Shown here: piece by piece, positions 28,401 to 38,000 of the stretch
Layout of the letters: the number at the start of each line of letters is the position of its first letter
Numbering within the stretch: the first letter of the stretch is position 1
Source: Phycisphaerales bacterium
GTDB taxonomy: Bacteria; Planctomycetota; Phycisphaerae; Tepidisphaerales; Tepidisphaeraceae
DNA: 64,000 nt
NCBI GenBank assembly: GCA_028291615.1
Contig: JAQGHM010000391.1
Coordinates: 1 to 64,000, forward strand
Direction of reading: 5' to 3'
Position numbers and translations under genes: made by a program
The notes under the pieces: generated by a model
Databases searched by the model: none
What the model was told of the DNA's origin: nothing
The model's input: only the letters and a program-made list of their open reading frames with translations

Positions 28401-29414
28401 GCCGGCGGCCTTGTCGAAGCCAACAGCCCCTTCCAGGTCGCCTGGCTCCCCGACGCCCAGCGCGACGAGTTCCTCACCAAGGTGCTCGAGAAGACCAAGC
28501 GCGAAAACGCGTTTTACGGCGAACCCGCCGTCGTCTTCGAAGGCAATGCCCCCGCCGATATCAGCAAGAACCGCGCCTTGCTCAAATTGCTCGACCAAGG
28601 CGGCGCCAAGCAGACGCCGACCGCCCCTCTCGCCTGGATGGGCGAGCCCGTCGCCATCAAAGACCCGACCGGCATCCCCATGCGCCGCCAGAGCGGCTCG
28701 AACATTCTCATCGTCGGGCAGGCGGATGAGCTTTCCCAAGCCATCATGGTCTCAGCGATGGTCGCCCTCGCCGCCCAGCACCCCAAGGGCAGCGCGATCT
28801 TCTACATCCTGGACGGCACCCCCGCTGATGCCCCCTTCGTCGGCACGTTCGACAAGATCCGCGAGATCATCCCCCACGAGGTGAAGATGATCGACTTCCG
28901 CGCGGTTCCCGAAGCCTTCACCGAACTCGCGGAAGAACAGACCCGCCGCCAGGGCTCGGACACCCTTCCCGATGCCCCGGAGATCTACGTCATTATCTAC
29001 GGCCTGCAGCGCTATCGTCCGCTGCGCAAAACCGAAGAAACCTTCGGCGGGTTCGGTGGCGGCGGCGACGAAGAGAAGAAGACGCCGACCGACAAGCAGT
29101 TCGCCGACCTGCTCCGCGAAGGCCCGCCGCTGGGAATTCACACGATCACCTGGTGCGATACGCCCGCCAGCCTGGAGCGCACGCTCGACCGCGGCGCGAT
29201 GCGCGAGTTCGACAACCGCGTGCTCTTCCAGATGAGCGCCAACGATTCCAGTAATCTCATCGACTCCCCCGCCGGCAACAAGCTCGGCATGTTCCGGGCG
29301 CTGGCGTACAGTGAGGAACAGGGCGTCTTCGAGAAGTTCCGGCCCTACGGCATGGTTGATAAGGCCTGGCTGGAATTCCTCCGGAGCAAGTTCGTTGACG
29401 CCGCCGGAGCCTGA
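25464..29414 (+). CDS. FtsK/SpoIIIE-type ATPase, EccC/EssC-like
   Basis: The 1316-residue protein starts with about 200 residues of coiled coil. Two membrane helices follow (about 229-246 and 259-280), then a second long coiled coil to about 430. Three FtsK/SpoIIIE-like modules come next. Module 1 (about 480-690) has no Walker A. Module 2 has Walker A G779-KTGSGK-S786 and Walker B LLIID887-E888, followed by the EFQEFF stretch. Module 3 (about 1060-1290) starts at SNILIVGQADE, which lacks the GKS. Three ATPase modules after a membrane hairpin is the plan of type VII secretion motors. The extra N-terminal coiled coil and the loss of Walker A in two modules are unusual. DNA translocation is less likely because there is no FtsK gamma domain. 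Confidence 0.9.
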   Translation: MTTQTEVLTNGEKHEEKATDRDLQRQALRGLVILSEQCAADEADIEKRHDTGLANEAQGFERATWAADQNAKGVEESIKQKYEERLGKIQAQFDADTVSIREAHEKGKRKVQVEFTPLEQDIKKKYDEALWLADAELEARQNQIRLEQKKANEDLKTHGEEIDDLEGRAISLLKTYRHKPADQDMAQMATAEGEKKEPGNYAAKRDAATAELTRLQSLFAPQIMVGARPFMIVLVLLAIAAGVTYFRTMDAVNFDAQPYIIACGATLAGAVVLGVLIMMLSKSSVRKTWTRTKKHLDEARKASKVDHENSLKELEARTEAAKQKRATEAAALKDKYSPRLSAVQEKKKTALAANEAQTSGRMKTYEEKRLGLVKETEVWQIRHQEELKVKLAKQLESLRIKHEAKMKEIEDRYQQEKADLEKRWKDGLIEMSKPMQESDHEGIRRTVYDWEGTNWEKWAPPKTFTTLVRFGELQVDLKTITDQYPRQLALPEAFSVPANLAFPRQSSLLIHADREGRPEAVAALQMVMSRLLTSLPPGRVKFTIIDPVGLGQSFAGFMHLADHDESLVGGRIWTEREQIDQRLLNLTEHMETVIQKYLRNEYETIDEYNAQAGELAEPYRYLVIADFPVGFEGDSFRRLASIATSGARCGVYTLMIRDTRIPMPQGSHFDDLEAHSVNLVRIDGKYVWKDEVFKQFPLKLDIPPSEGTLTDMMDVVGREARHAARVEVPFWQIAPKSEAEFWTKSAKSLLSVPVGRLGATKVQSLAMGKGVAQHALVAGKTGSGKSTLLHAIVTNIAMWYRPDEIELYLIDFKKGVEFKTYASNELPHARAIAVESDREFGLSVLQRLDMELTRRGEIFRKLGVQDLASYRDTPGTGPMPRTLLIIDEFQEFFSEDDKLAQDSALLIDRLVRQGRAFGVHVFLGSQTIGGSGGLSRATLGQMAIRIALQTSEADSQLILGDGNSAARLLTRPGEAIYNDAGGLVEANSPFQVAWLPDAQRDEFLTKVLEKTKRENAFYGEPAVVFEGNAPADISKNRALLKLLDQGGAKQTPTAPLAWMGEPVAIKDPTGIPMRRQSGSNILIVGQADELSQAIMVSAMVALAAQHPKGSAIFYILDGTPADAPFVGTFDKIREIIPHEVKMIDFRAVPEAFTELAEEQTRRQGSDTLPDAPEIYVIIYGLQRYRPLRKTEETFGGFGGGGDEEKKTPTDKQFADLLREGPPLGIHTITWCDTPASLERTLDRGAMREFDNRVLFQMSANDSSNLIDSPAGNKLGMFRALAYSEEQGVFEKFRPYGMVDKAWLEFLRSKFVDAAGA

Positions 29415-29442
29415 TCGCCCATCAGTATTTACATTTTTTTCA

Positions 29443-29471
29443 TTGACGCGCCTCATACCATCGCTTATGAA
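29443..29471 (+). promoter_or_regulatory. Putative promoter of the giant surface-protein pair
   Basis: TTGACG (29443-29448), a 17-base spacer and TATGAA (29466-29471) form a reasonable sigma-70-type promoter. It lies in the AT-richer part of the 191-base gap after the ATPase gene. An inverted repeat TGAAAT/ATTTCA (29468-29473 and 29492-29497) overlaps the -10 box. Transcription from here would give a leader of about 130 bases. Confidence 0.45.
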
Positions 29472-29605
29472 ATCGTTTGTGCTGTGTGAGCATTTCACGT
29501 ACACGGCATCTGGGTCGAGAACATTCGACCTCACTTCTTTGACCGGCGTTGGCGAGGAAAAATGGCACGTGCACATGCGCGTGTAGATTCGCGGAGGCAA
29601 CCATC

Positions 29606-32600
29606 GTGCAAAATAGTAAATATCGGGCATCGGCGGCGCGCAGCCGCACAACTTCAGCTACACATACGCAATCGTTTTCGCAAAGAGGGAGGCGTCGCGC
29701 GCGAACCGTCGTCTTAAATGCTGCAATCTGCGCCGCACTCGGCGGCGCATTTGCCGGCGCGGCGGGGGCGGCGGACCGCATCTGGGACGGTGGCGGCGCC
29801 AACGACCTCTGGAGCAATCCGCTTAACTGGGATGGCGATCTTACGGCACCTGTCTCCGGGGATACCCTCACGTTCGACGGCGCCCTCCGGCCCACGCCGG
29901 CCAACAATCTCGCGCCCGATTCGGTCTTTGGGCCGATCACCTTCACCTCCGCCGCCGGCCCGTTCGTCATCGGCGGCAGCAACCGCATTACGCTCGGGGG
30001 CGACGTTATCAATAACTCGTCCAGCATCGAGACGATCAACCTCGCCATGCTCTTGAACGGCAACCGCAGCGTGAACGTCGCCAACGGCGCGGTCACGCTC
30101 GGCGGCGTCATCTCGGGCGCGGCCGTCGGCATTACCAAATCCGGTACGGGCATACTGACCCTCGGCGCTACCAATACTTACACGGGTTCCACGACGATCG
30201 ACGGCGGCACGCTCGCCTACACCGCCGACAACACCGCCACCGCCGCCATAAATTTCGGCGCCGCTCCCACCGCCGCGGCCACCAGTGCCAACATCGGCAC
30301 GCTCGATCTCACCGCCGCCAAACTCACCACGAGCAATTTCACGGTACAGACTAATTCGGCGACCCCCAACCAGATCACGATCGGCGCGGGCAAAACGCTG
30401 ACGATCAACGGCCCCTTCACCATGGGCGTCGGACTTGTGTACAGCGACGTCAACGGGGGCGCCAACACCGCCCTAAACGTATCTGGGAACAGCCTGGTTG
30501 TGAACAGCGGGACCAACAATCTCCTGATCGGCGTCGGGCGAAACAATGCGTCACCTGGCGCCGACCCCGTCGCCACGATGGACCTATCCGCCGGCGCGGG
30601 CCTCAATAACTTCACGTACACGGCCACCACCGGGCAACTACAGGTCGGCGGCGGCAACCTCCGAAGCACGCTGACGCTCGCCAACGTCAGCAACACGATT
30701 ACCGTCGCCACGATTAACGTCGGCAATTCCAACGTCAACGGGCCCGGGAACAACAACGGCGGACGCAGCATCATGCACCTTGGCGCCGGCTCGAACGTGC
30801 TGAATGCCAACACGATCCTGCTGGGCGAAGGCAAGTCGGGCGGCATCCTCGACTTTGCAGCCAGCGCCGCATCCGGCACGCTCACCATCACCGGCGAGGC
30901 GGGCGGCACCAGCGTTGCAAACATCCAAATCGGCAGCTCGTCCAGCGTCACCGGCTCAAACGATGACAGCGAGTTGCTCCTGGCCGGGCACAGCGTCAAC
31001 ATCCAAGCGGGCAACGTGGTCGTCGGACGGCTCGCCGGCGGCACCGGCGGGAACTCCGCCCGCGGCATCACCACCTTCGATACCGGCACGTTCGCCATCA
31101 GCAGCCTGCAACTCGGCGTCAACTCCAGCGGCACCACCGCCGCCAATGGCGCGACCGGCACCTTCACCCTTGGCGGCCCCAACGCCGGCAACACCGCCGC
31201 CACCGGTGTGCTCACCGTCAGCAACCAGTTCTACCTGGCCAATCGCACCAACACGAACGTCACCACTGCCGGCCGTTCCACCGGCACGTTCATCATCAAC
31301 GGCGGCACCGCCAACATCACAACCGACATTCTCGACGCCAGCACCACCGTCACCACCCTCGCCGGCGCCACCGGCGGCCCGAACCAGACCACCCTCACCC
31401 TCGACGGCGGCACGCTCAATATGAACGGCCGGAGCATCGGCACGTTCGCCGCGCCGATCACTACGATCAACCTGAACAGCGGCACGTTTAACGGCGCGGC
31501 GACCATCGCCGGACGGACGATCAACATGCAGTCCGCCGTTGTGGTCAACGGCGCGCCGAACTACGTCATCGCCGACGGCGGCGTCCTCACGTCCGGCGCC
31601 CCGGTTCTGACGCTCGCCAGCGGCGCAGCAATCGGCGGTGGTGGTGCAACCGGAGCCAACGTCTCCAGCAGCGTCCTCGCCGCCACGGGCTCGCGCATCT
31701 CTCCCGGGTTTGGCTCCGCTGCCGGCACGCTCACATTCAACAACGATTTGATGCTGGGAGCCAACAGCACACTCGTCTTCAAGCTGGGCGCCGCGACCAC
31801 CGTCGGGGGCGGCATCAATGACCTCCTCAACGTCAACGGCGCGCTCAGCTTCAACGGAACCGCCGTTGTCTCGATCTCCGGCACCGGTGGCGGGCCGGTC
31901 CCCGGCACCTACCGCTTGATCAACTACGTCAATCCGACCACCGCGATCAGCGGCACGAACCTCGTCGTCTTCGGCCAGACGCGGCAGACGTTCACGCTCG
32001 ATACTGCAACCGCCGGACAGGTAAACGTCACCGTTGGCGCCGGCACCGCCCCGCTTGCCCTGACGTGGACGGCTGGTTCGGGCACGAAGTGGAACCTCGC
32101 CACGGACTTCAACTGGCGGAACCCCACGCCCGCGCCCGACCGCTTCTTCGCGCAGGATTCAGTGACGTTCGACGATACGGCGACGAATCCTTCGACGGTC
32201 GAGCTCGTCGGCGCGCTGGCGCCGGCATCGCTGACCGTCAATGCGGCGCGCGACTACACGTTCGGCGGCGCTGGGTCGATCACCGGTTCCACCGCGCTTA
32301 CCAAGTCCGGCACGGGCACGCTCGTGCTCGCCAATACCGGCGTGAACGACTACGGCGGCGGAACGATCATCAATACCGGCAGCACGCTTCAAGTCGGCGC
32401 GGGCGGCAGCGGCGCGGGAAATCTGCCCTCGGGCGGCGCGGTGGCCAACAACGGATCCCTCGTCCTGAAACGCTCCGACGCCTTTACCGTGAACAACGTG
32501 ATCAGCGGCGCCGGCGACGTGAAAATTCTGGGCGGCACGGTCACCCTCACGGGCGCAAGCACGTACACCGGGCCAACGACGATCACCAATGGCGCGACCG

Positions 32601-35065
32601 TCAAGGTCGGCGTCGCCACGGGCCCGGCCGGCGGGGCATCGTCCCTCGGCGCGGTTCCCGGCGGCGCAGTGACGATCTATTCCGGCAGCACGCTGGACCT
32701 GACGCCCAACGCGACGGCCAACACCACCAACTTCGGTCAAAAGCAGTTCTTCATCGAAGGCACGGGTGTTGGCGGGCTGGGCGCGATCGTCAACAACAGC
32801 GCCGTCGCACAACAACTCGCGTTCGAGCGCATCACCCTCACCAATGACGCCACGATCGGCGGCACCCAACGATACGACATGCGCGAGACCAACGGGGTCA
32901 ACATCTCCTCGCTGGACCTCCAGGGCCACACGCTGACCAAGATCGGCGCCAACCAGTTCAGCCTGGTCGCCGTGAACGTCAGCGAGAGCGGGAACATCGT
33001 CGTCAACGCCGGCACGTTCTCCGTCGAGAGCACGACGGTCATGGGAGGCACCAATTCCGTAACGTTCAACGACGGCACCACCGCTCAGTTCTTCAGCAAC
33101 ACGGCAACGGCGTCGCTGGTGACGCGGCCGATGGTATTCAACGGCGCAGTACGAACCGGCACCGGAAGCAACAACAACAACACCATCGTCGGCAGCAACA
33201 TCCTCCTCAACGGCAACGTGACCGTCGCGGCGATTTCGAACAACGTCACCAGCCTCTTCACCCTCACCGGCGTTATCAGCGAGACCGGCGGCGCGCGCAC
33301 GCTGACCAAGACCGGCAACAGCCTGCTCTTCCTCAACGGCGCCAACACCTACAGCGGCGTGACGACGATCTCCGGCGGGGTCGCCAGCGCGGCGATCCTC
33401 GGCAATGGCGGCATTGCCGGCGGCATCGGGATCTCCTCCTCCAGCGCCACCAACGTCCTCCTCGCCGGCGGCGCGCTCGGGTACAGCGGCACCGTGCCGA
33501 CGAGCACCGATCGGCAGTTTACCGTCGGCCCGGTGACAGGCGGCCTCGATGCCTCCGGCGCCGCCGGGGCGCCGGTCAACTTCACGAGCACCGCGCCGAT
33601 CACGGTCGGCGGCGCCGGCGCGGTCACGTTCACCCTGGCGGGCAGCAACGCGGACAACAACGTCCTGGCGGCGAAGGTCGTCGATGGCACGGCCGCCACC
33701 GGCGTTACCAAGTCTGGCGCGGGCGCCTGGACGCTGGCGAATTCCGCTAACTCCTACACCGGCCCGACCACGCTCAACGCCGGCATCCTCCGCGTCAACG
33801 TGCTGGCGAATGGCGGAACTGCCAGCGGCATCGGACAGGCTTCTTCCGCGCCGGCCAACCTCGTGCTCGGCGGCGGCACGCTCAGCTTCACCGGCGCCGT
33901 CGCTGCGAGCACCGACCGGCAACTCACGCTCGTCGGCGCCGGTGGCGGCCTGGACGCCTCTGGCGCGGCTGGTGCGCCGGTCAACTTCAGCAACACCGGC
34001 GCGATCGTCAACAACGGCACCGCGCTGGCGGCCGTCCTGACCCTAGGCGGCAGCAACTCTGACGCCAACGTATTTGCCGGCCAGATCGTTCAACCCGCGA
34101 CTGGCCAACCGAGCGCCCTGACCAAGACCGGCGCGGGCACGTGGGTCGTCTCGTCCGCCGCCCACACCTACACCGGCGCGACCACAGTTAGCGGTGGCAC
34201 GCTCCGCGTCACGGGCTCGATCGCGACGAGCAGCGGCGTAACCGTCAATGACCCGACCGCCACGTTCGAGGCCGCCGCCACGCAGCGGATCAAGGGCCTG
34301 ACGGTGACCGCCGGACAGGCGCGCGTCGTCAGCGCGTCCGGAAAGATCGCCCTGACCGTCGGCGATGCATCGTTCGGGGCCAGCGGACTGTCGCTGACCG
34401 GCGGCAAGCTCAACCTGACCACCAACGGCGTGGTGGTCGACTACGCGGACAGTGACGCCACGGGCGACGCCGCCGTCGCCGCCAGCGTCCGCGCGCAGGT
34501 GCTCGCCGGGTTCAACGGCGGCGACTGGAAGGGCACGACCGGAATCACCTCCTCGTCGATCGGCAGCCTGACCGCCGTCGGTTATGCCCTTGCGGGCGAC
34601 GTCCTGCCGTTTGCCAACGGCGCGACGACTGACACATTCCTGGGCACGACGGTCGACAAGAGCGCGGTGGTCGCCCGCTACACGCTCTCCGGCGATATAA
34701 ATCTGGACGGCACGGTCGACTTCCTGGACCTCGCCCGATTGGCCCAGAGCTACAACGTGACGGATGGCACGCGCCAATGGTCCACCGGCGACGTCAACTA
34801 CGACGGCAACACCGATTTCCTCGACCTCGCGAAGATGGCGCAGAACTACAACACGGCCCTGCCCAGCGCGACGATCCCCGGTGCTTCCGCCGGATTTGAA
34901 GCGGATCTAGCCCGCGCATTTGCCGCGGTGCCCGAACCCGGCGCTATCGGGCTATTCAGTCTCTGCGGCCCTCTCCTGATGACACGTCGATGCCGGCGTA
35001 CATCGGTAAGTTCGGCCGCCGTGTCGACAAAGTCGCGACTGTTCCATCAAGGACGAATCAAATGA
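29606..35065 (+). CDS. Giant autotransporter-repeat surface protein with dockerin-like and PEP-CTERM regions (copy A)
   Basis: I start at the GTG at 29606 behind GCGGAGG. The 1819-residue product then begins with a twin-arginine-like basic region and a hydrophobic stretch, likely cleaved near AGA-ADR. Most of the protein is beta-strand repeats of the autotransporter-associated type, for example TKSGTGILTLGATNTYTGST. Near residues 1694-1750 are two dockerin-like loops (DINLDGTVDFLDLA and DVNYDGNTDFLDLA). VPEPGAIGLFSLCG near 1776 and a following MTRRCRR form a PEP-CTERM sorting signal. A further 21 residues follow the basic cluster, which is atypical. It is probably exported and sorted by an exosortase. 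No exosortase gene is present in this window. Confidence 0.85.
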   Translation: MQNSKYRASAARSRTTSATHTQSFSQRGRRRARTVVLNAAICAALGGAFAGAAGAADRIWDGGGANDLWSNPLNWDGDLTAPVSGDTLTFDGALRPTPANNLAPDSVFGPITFTSAAGPFVIGGSNRITLGGDVINNSSSIETINLAMLLNGNRSVNVANGAVTLGGVISGAAVGITKSGTGILTLGATNTYTGSTTIDGGTLAYTADNTATAAINFGAAPTAAATSANIGTLDLTAAKLTTSNFTVQTNSATPNQITIGAGKTLTINGPFTMGVGLVYSDVNGGANTALNVSGNSLVVNSGTNNLLIGVGRNNASPGADPVATMDLSAGAGLNNFTYTATTGQLQVGGGNLRSTLTLANVSNTITVATINVGNSNVNGPGNNNGGRSIMHLGAGSNVLNANTILLGEGKSGGILDFAASAASGTLTITGEAGGTSVANIQIGSSSSVTGSNDDSELLLAGHSVNIQAGNVVVGRLAGGTGGNSARGITTFDTGTFAISSLQLGVNSSGTTAANGATGTFTLGGPNAGNTAATGVLTVSNQFYLANRTNTNVTTAGRSTGTFIINGGTANITTDILDASTTVTTLAGATGGPNQTTLTLDGGTLNMNGRSIGTFAAPITTINLNSGTFNGAATIAGRTINMQSAVVVNGAPNYVIADGGVLTSGAPVLTLASGAAIGGGGATGANVSSSVLAATGSRISPGFGSAAGTLTFNNDLMLGANSTLVFKLGAATTVGGGINDLLNVNGALSFNGTAVVSISGTGGGPVPGTYRLINYVNPTTAISGTNLVVFGQTRQTFTLDTATAGQVNVTVGAGTAPLALTWTAGSGTKWNLATDFNWRNPTPAPDRFFAQDSVTFDDTATNPSTVELVGALAPASLTVNAARDYTFGGAGSITGSTALTKSGTGTLVLANTGVNDYGGGTIINTGSTLQVGAGGSGAGNLPSGGAVANNGSLVLKRSDAFTVNNVISGAGDVKILGGTVTLTGASTYTGPTTITNGATVKVGVATGPAGGASSLGAVPGGAVTIYSGSTLDLTPNATANTTNFGQKQFFIEGTGVGGLGAIVNNSAVAQQLAFERITLTNDATIGGTQRYDMRETNGVNISSLDLQGHTLTKIGANQFSLVAVNVSESGNIVVNAGTFSVESTTVMGGTNSVTFNDGTTAQFFSNTATASLVTRPMVFNGAVRTGTGSNNNNTIVGSNILLNGNVTVAAISNNVTSLFTLTGVISETGGARTLTKTGNSLLFLNGANTYSGVTTISGGVASAAILGNGGIAGGIGISSSSATNVLLAGGALGYSGTVPTSTDRQFTVGPVTGGLDASGAAGAPVNFTSTAPITVGGAGAVTFTLAGSNADNNVLAAKVVDGTAATGVTKSGAGAWTLANSANSYTGPTTLNAGILRVNVLANGGTASGIGQASSAPANLVLGGGTLSFTGAVAASTDRQLTLVGAGGGLDASGAAGAPVNFSNTGAIVNNGTALAAVLTLGGSNSDANVFAGQIVQPATGQPSALTKTGAGTWVVSSAAHTYTGATTVSGGTLRVTGSIATSSGVTVNDPTATFEAAATQRIKGLTVTAGQARVVSASGKIALTVGDASFGASGLSLTGGKLNLTTNGVVVDYADSDATGDAAVAASVRAQVLAGFNGGDWKGTTGITSSSIGSLTAVGYALAGDVLPFANGATTDTFLGTTVDKSAVVARYTLSGDINLDGTVDFLDLARLAQSYNVTDGTRQWSTGDVNYDGNTDFLDLAKMAQNYNTALPSATIPGASAGFEADLARAFAAVPEPGAIGLFSLCGPLLMTRRCRRTSVSSAAVSTKSRLFHQGRIK
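33341..34158 (+). repeat. Two tandem ~400-base coding repeats in copy A
   Basis: Two units of about 404 and 414 bases each begin at an N-[TS]-Y-[ST]-G-x-T-T motif. Each contains a STDRQ stretch followed by GGLDASGAAGAPVNF. Equivalent units occur in copy B, so the repeats arose before or together with the gene duplication. Confidence 0.7.
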
Positions 35066-38000
35066 AAATGACCAAATCAAATTCGACCAGGATCCTGCTC
35101 GCTGCTTGCGCTGCAGCTTTGACCACTGCCTCGCAAAGCGCAATTGCGGCGACGATTACCTGGAACGGTGGCGGCGCGGACAACAACTGGTCCACCGGCG
35201 CGAACTGGATCGGCGGCGCGGCCCCCCTTCCGGCCGATGCGCTTATCTTTGCCGGCGTGGCTCGTCTGGCCCCGATCGATGACTTCCCCGCGGGCACGCG
35301 ATTCAGCGGCATCACCTTCAGTTCCGGCTCGGGCGCGTTCACGCTCGGCCCGTCGGCGAACACGATCGCCCTGGGCGGCGGTGACGTCGGCGGCAGCACG
35401 GTTGGAAATTTCACCAGCTTCGGCATCGTCAACGGTGTCACCAACAGCTCCACCAACCTGCAAACCGTCAACCTCGGGCTCACGCTCAACGTCGGTCTTC
35501 ACACCTTCGGCGGCGGCGCCGGCGGTCTCGTCCTGGGCGGTCCGCTCACCCACAACCCCGGCGGGGTCGCGACCTTCACGCCTGGCGCGGGCGGCATCAC
35601 CGCAACGGGCGTTTCCAATTCCAACGGCATCCTCGGCGGGTGGGCAACCCTGGCGGGAACCGATTGGGCAACCCGCGACGCCAATAACAAGATCGTTGCC
35701 TATACCGCGTACACCGACGTCGCCGGCGGGGCGGCGATCGCCAGCGCGGCCGCCACCAACGTTCGCATCAGCGTCACCAACGGCTCCAACGTGACGCTCG
35801 CTGCTGCCGGCGTCACCGACATCAACTCGCTGCATTACAGCGCCATCAACTTCACGCAGATCCTGGACGTGGGCGCGAACAACACCCTTCGCCTAGGCGC
35901 CAGCGGTGGGATCCTCCGCTCGGCGAATTCGAATAATTCGCTGACTATCGGCGCCAGCACCGCCGCCGGTGGCACGCTCACCGCGGGCGGCCCGGATGCC
36001 GCTGGCGGTGGCATCGACAACAACCCCGGCGAGCTTGTTTTCAATACCGGCCCCACCGGCAACACCAACACCGCCATCAAGGTCAACTCGAAGATCACCG
36101 ACAACGGCACAGGCGCGGTCCGCCTGATCAAGACCGGACTGGGCACGCTGGACCTGTCGAATGCCAACTCGTACACGGGCGGCACCTACGTCGCCGATGG
36201 CCGCATCGCGACCAACAACCCGGGCGCGCTCGGCACGGGGCCGGTCACGGTCATCGGCCTCGGACAGGTTTTCTTCGGTGTCGGCGGCACGTACGTCAAC
36301 GACTTCTCCATCGCCGGCATCGGCACCAACGAGGCCGGCGGGCACGGCGCGCTGCGCCTGAACAGCAACAGCACGCTCACCGGCGCGATCACGCTCCTGG
36401 GCAATGCCCGCATCGCCACCCGCAGCGGCACGGGGTTCCTCAACGGAAAGATCACCGGCGGGTTCGCCCTCGAGCTAGGCGGCTACAACAATGACGCGAC
36501 AAACACGGTCGTCCTGAACAACACCGCCAACGACTGGACCGGCAACACCACGTTCAGCGAGGCCCAGACGATCCGGCTGGGGGCCAGCGAGGTGATCCCC
36601 AACGGCGCAGGCAAGGGAAACGTCGCACTCAACACCAGCGCATCCGTCTTGCGCAACACCGTCTTCGACTTGAACGGCTTTAACGAGACGGTCAACGGAT
36701 TCTCCAGGACCGGCGCTACCCGCGCCCGCGCGTTTGTGCGCAACAACCTGACCGGCACCGCCGCCACCCTCACCGTCGGCGATAACGACCAAAGCTCCGC
36801 CTTCGACGGCAACATCCAGGACAACCAGGGCGGCACGCTGACCGGCACGATCGCCCTGACCAAGATCGGCGCCGGCACGCTCACGCTCGCCGGGGCCAAT
36901 ACCTATTCCGGCGGCACGATCGTCAACAAGGGCATCCTCCTCGCCAACGGCGCTGCCGTTCCCGCCGCCACCCTGAACGCCACCACCACCGCCGCCAGCG
37001 CCGTCGTCAACGGCCTTGCCAGCACCGCCGGACTCCTCGTCGGCCAACCCGTCAGCGGGACCGGCATCCCCATCGGCGCGGTCATCACGGTGATCAACAC
37101 CGCCAATCAGGTCACGCTCTCCGCCAATGCCACCGTTGCGGGAACGCCCGACCTGACCTTCGCCGCGGTCTCGGCGCTGGGCAAAGGCAACGTCTCGGTG
37201 GCCAGCGGGGCAGGCTTCGGCGGCGTCGGCACGTTGACCAGCGACGTCACGCTCGCCGCCGGTTCCACCCTGCGACCCGGCGCTACGACCGTTTCCGGGG
37301 CGGTCGGCACACTCACACTTAACAATCTCACGATCAACGGCGGCGACCTCCAGTTCGATCTCGTCGCATCCGCCAACGCCGACTTCGTCCATGCGCTGGG
37401 AACGATTAACTTCGCCGGCCCTTCGACGATCACTCCCATTGCGCTGAGTTCCGGCACGTATACCCTCTTTTCGTCCGATGCCAATCCCATTATCTACGCC
37501 GCCGGCGCCGTGCCCACACTGAATAGCGCCCCCATCGGCGACACCCGTCCCGCCAATTACGTGCTCGATACCACCACCAACCCCAGTGCCATCCTCCTCA
37601 ACGTCACCGGCGGCGGCACGGCGTCGCTGATCTGGGCCGGCAATGCCAGTGCCAACTGGAACGTGGCTACCGACGTCAACTGGAAGAACGGTGTCGCGCC
37701 CGACAAATTCTATCGGCAGGACACCGTGACCTTCGACGATACCGCGACCAATCCCGGCGTGGTTCAGCTCGTCGGTCAACTCATCCCCACCGCAATCTCG
37801 GTCAACGCAGCGCGGGATTACACCTTCGCCGGAAGCGGCGGGATCAGCGGCGCTACCGGCATCAGCAAGGCCGGCACGGGCACGCTCACGCTCGCCAACA
37901 GCGGCGTCAACGACTTCACCGGCCCGATCACCATTGATGGCGGCGCTATCATCCTCGCGAACAGCGGGAACAACTCGTTTAACGGTGGCATCCGCATTAA

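Noticed and set aside
25464-29414. DNA translocase FtsK/SpoIIIE as the function of the ATPase
   Set aside because: No gamma (KOPS-reading) domain, no four-helix FtsK anchor, and neighbours are WXG100-like; a secretion motor fits better.
32159-33922. A 587-codon open frame on the minus strand inside copy A
   Set aside because: Same reason as for copy B: antisense shadow of the repeat region without signal peptide, ribosome site or family match.
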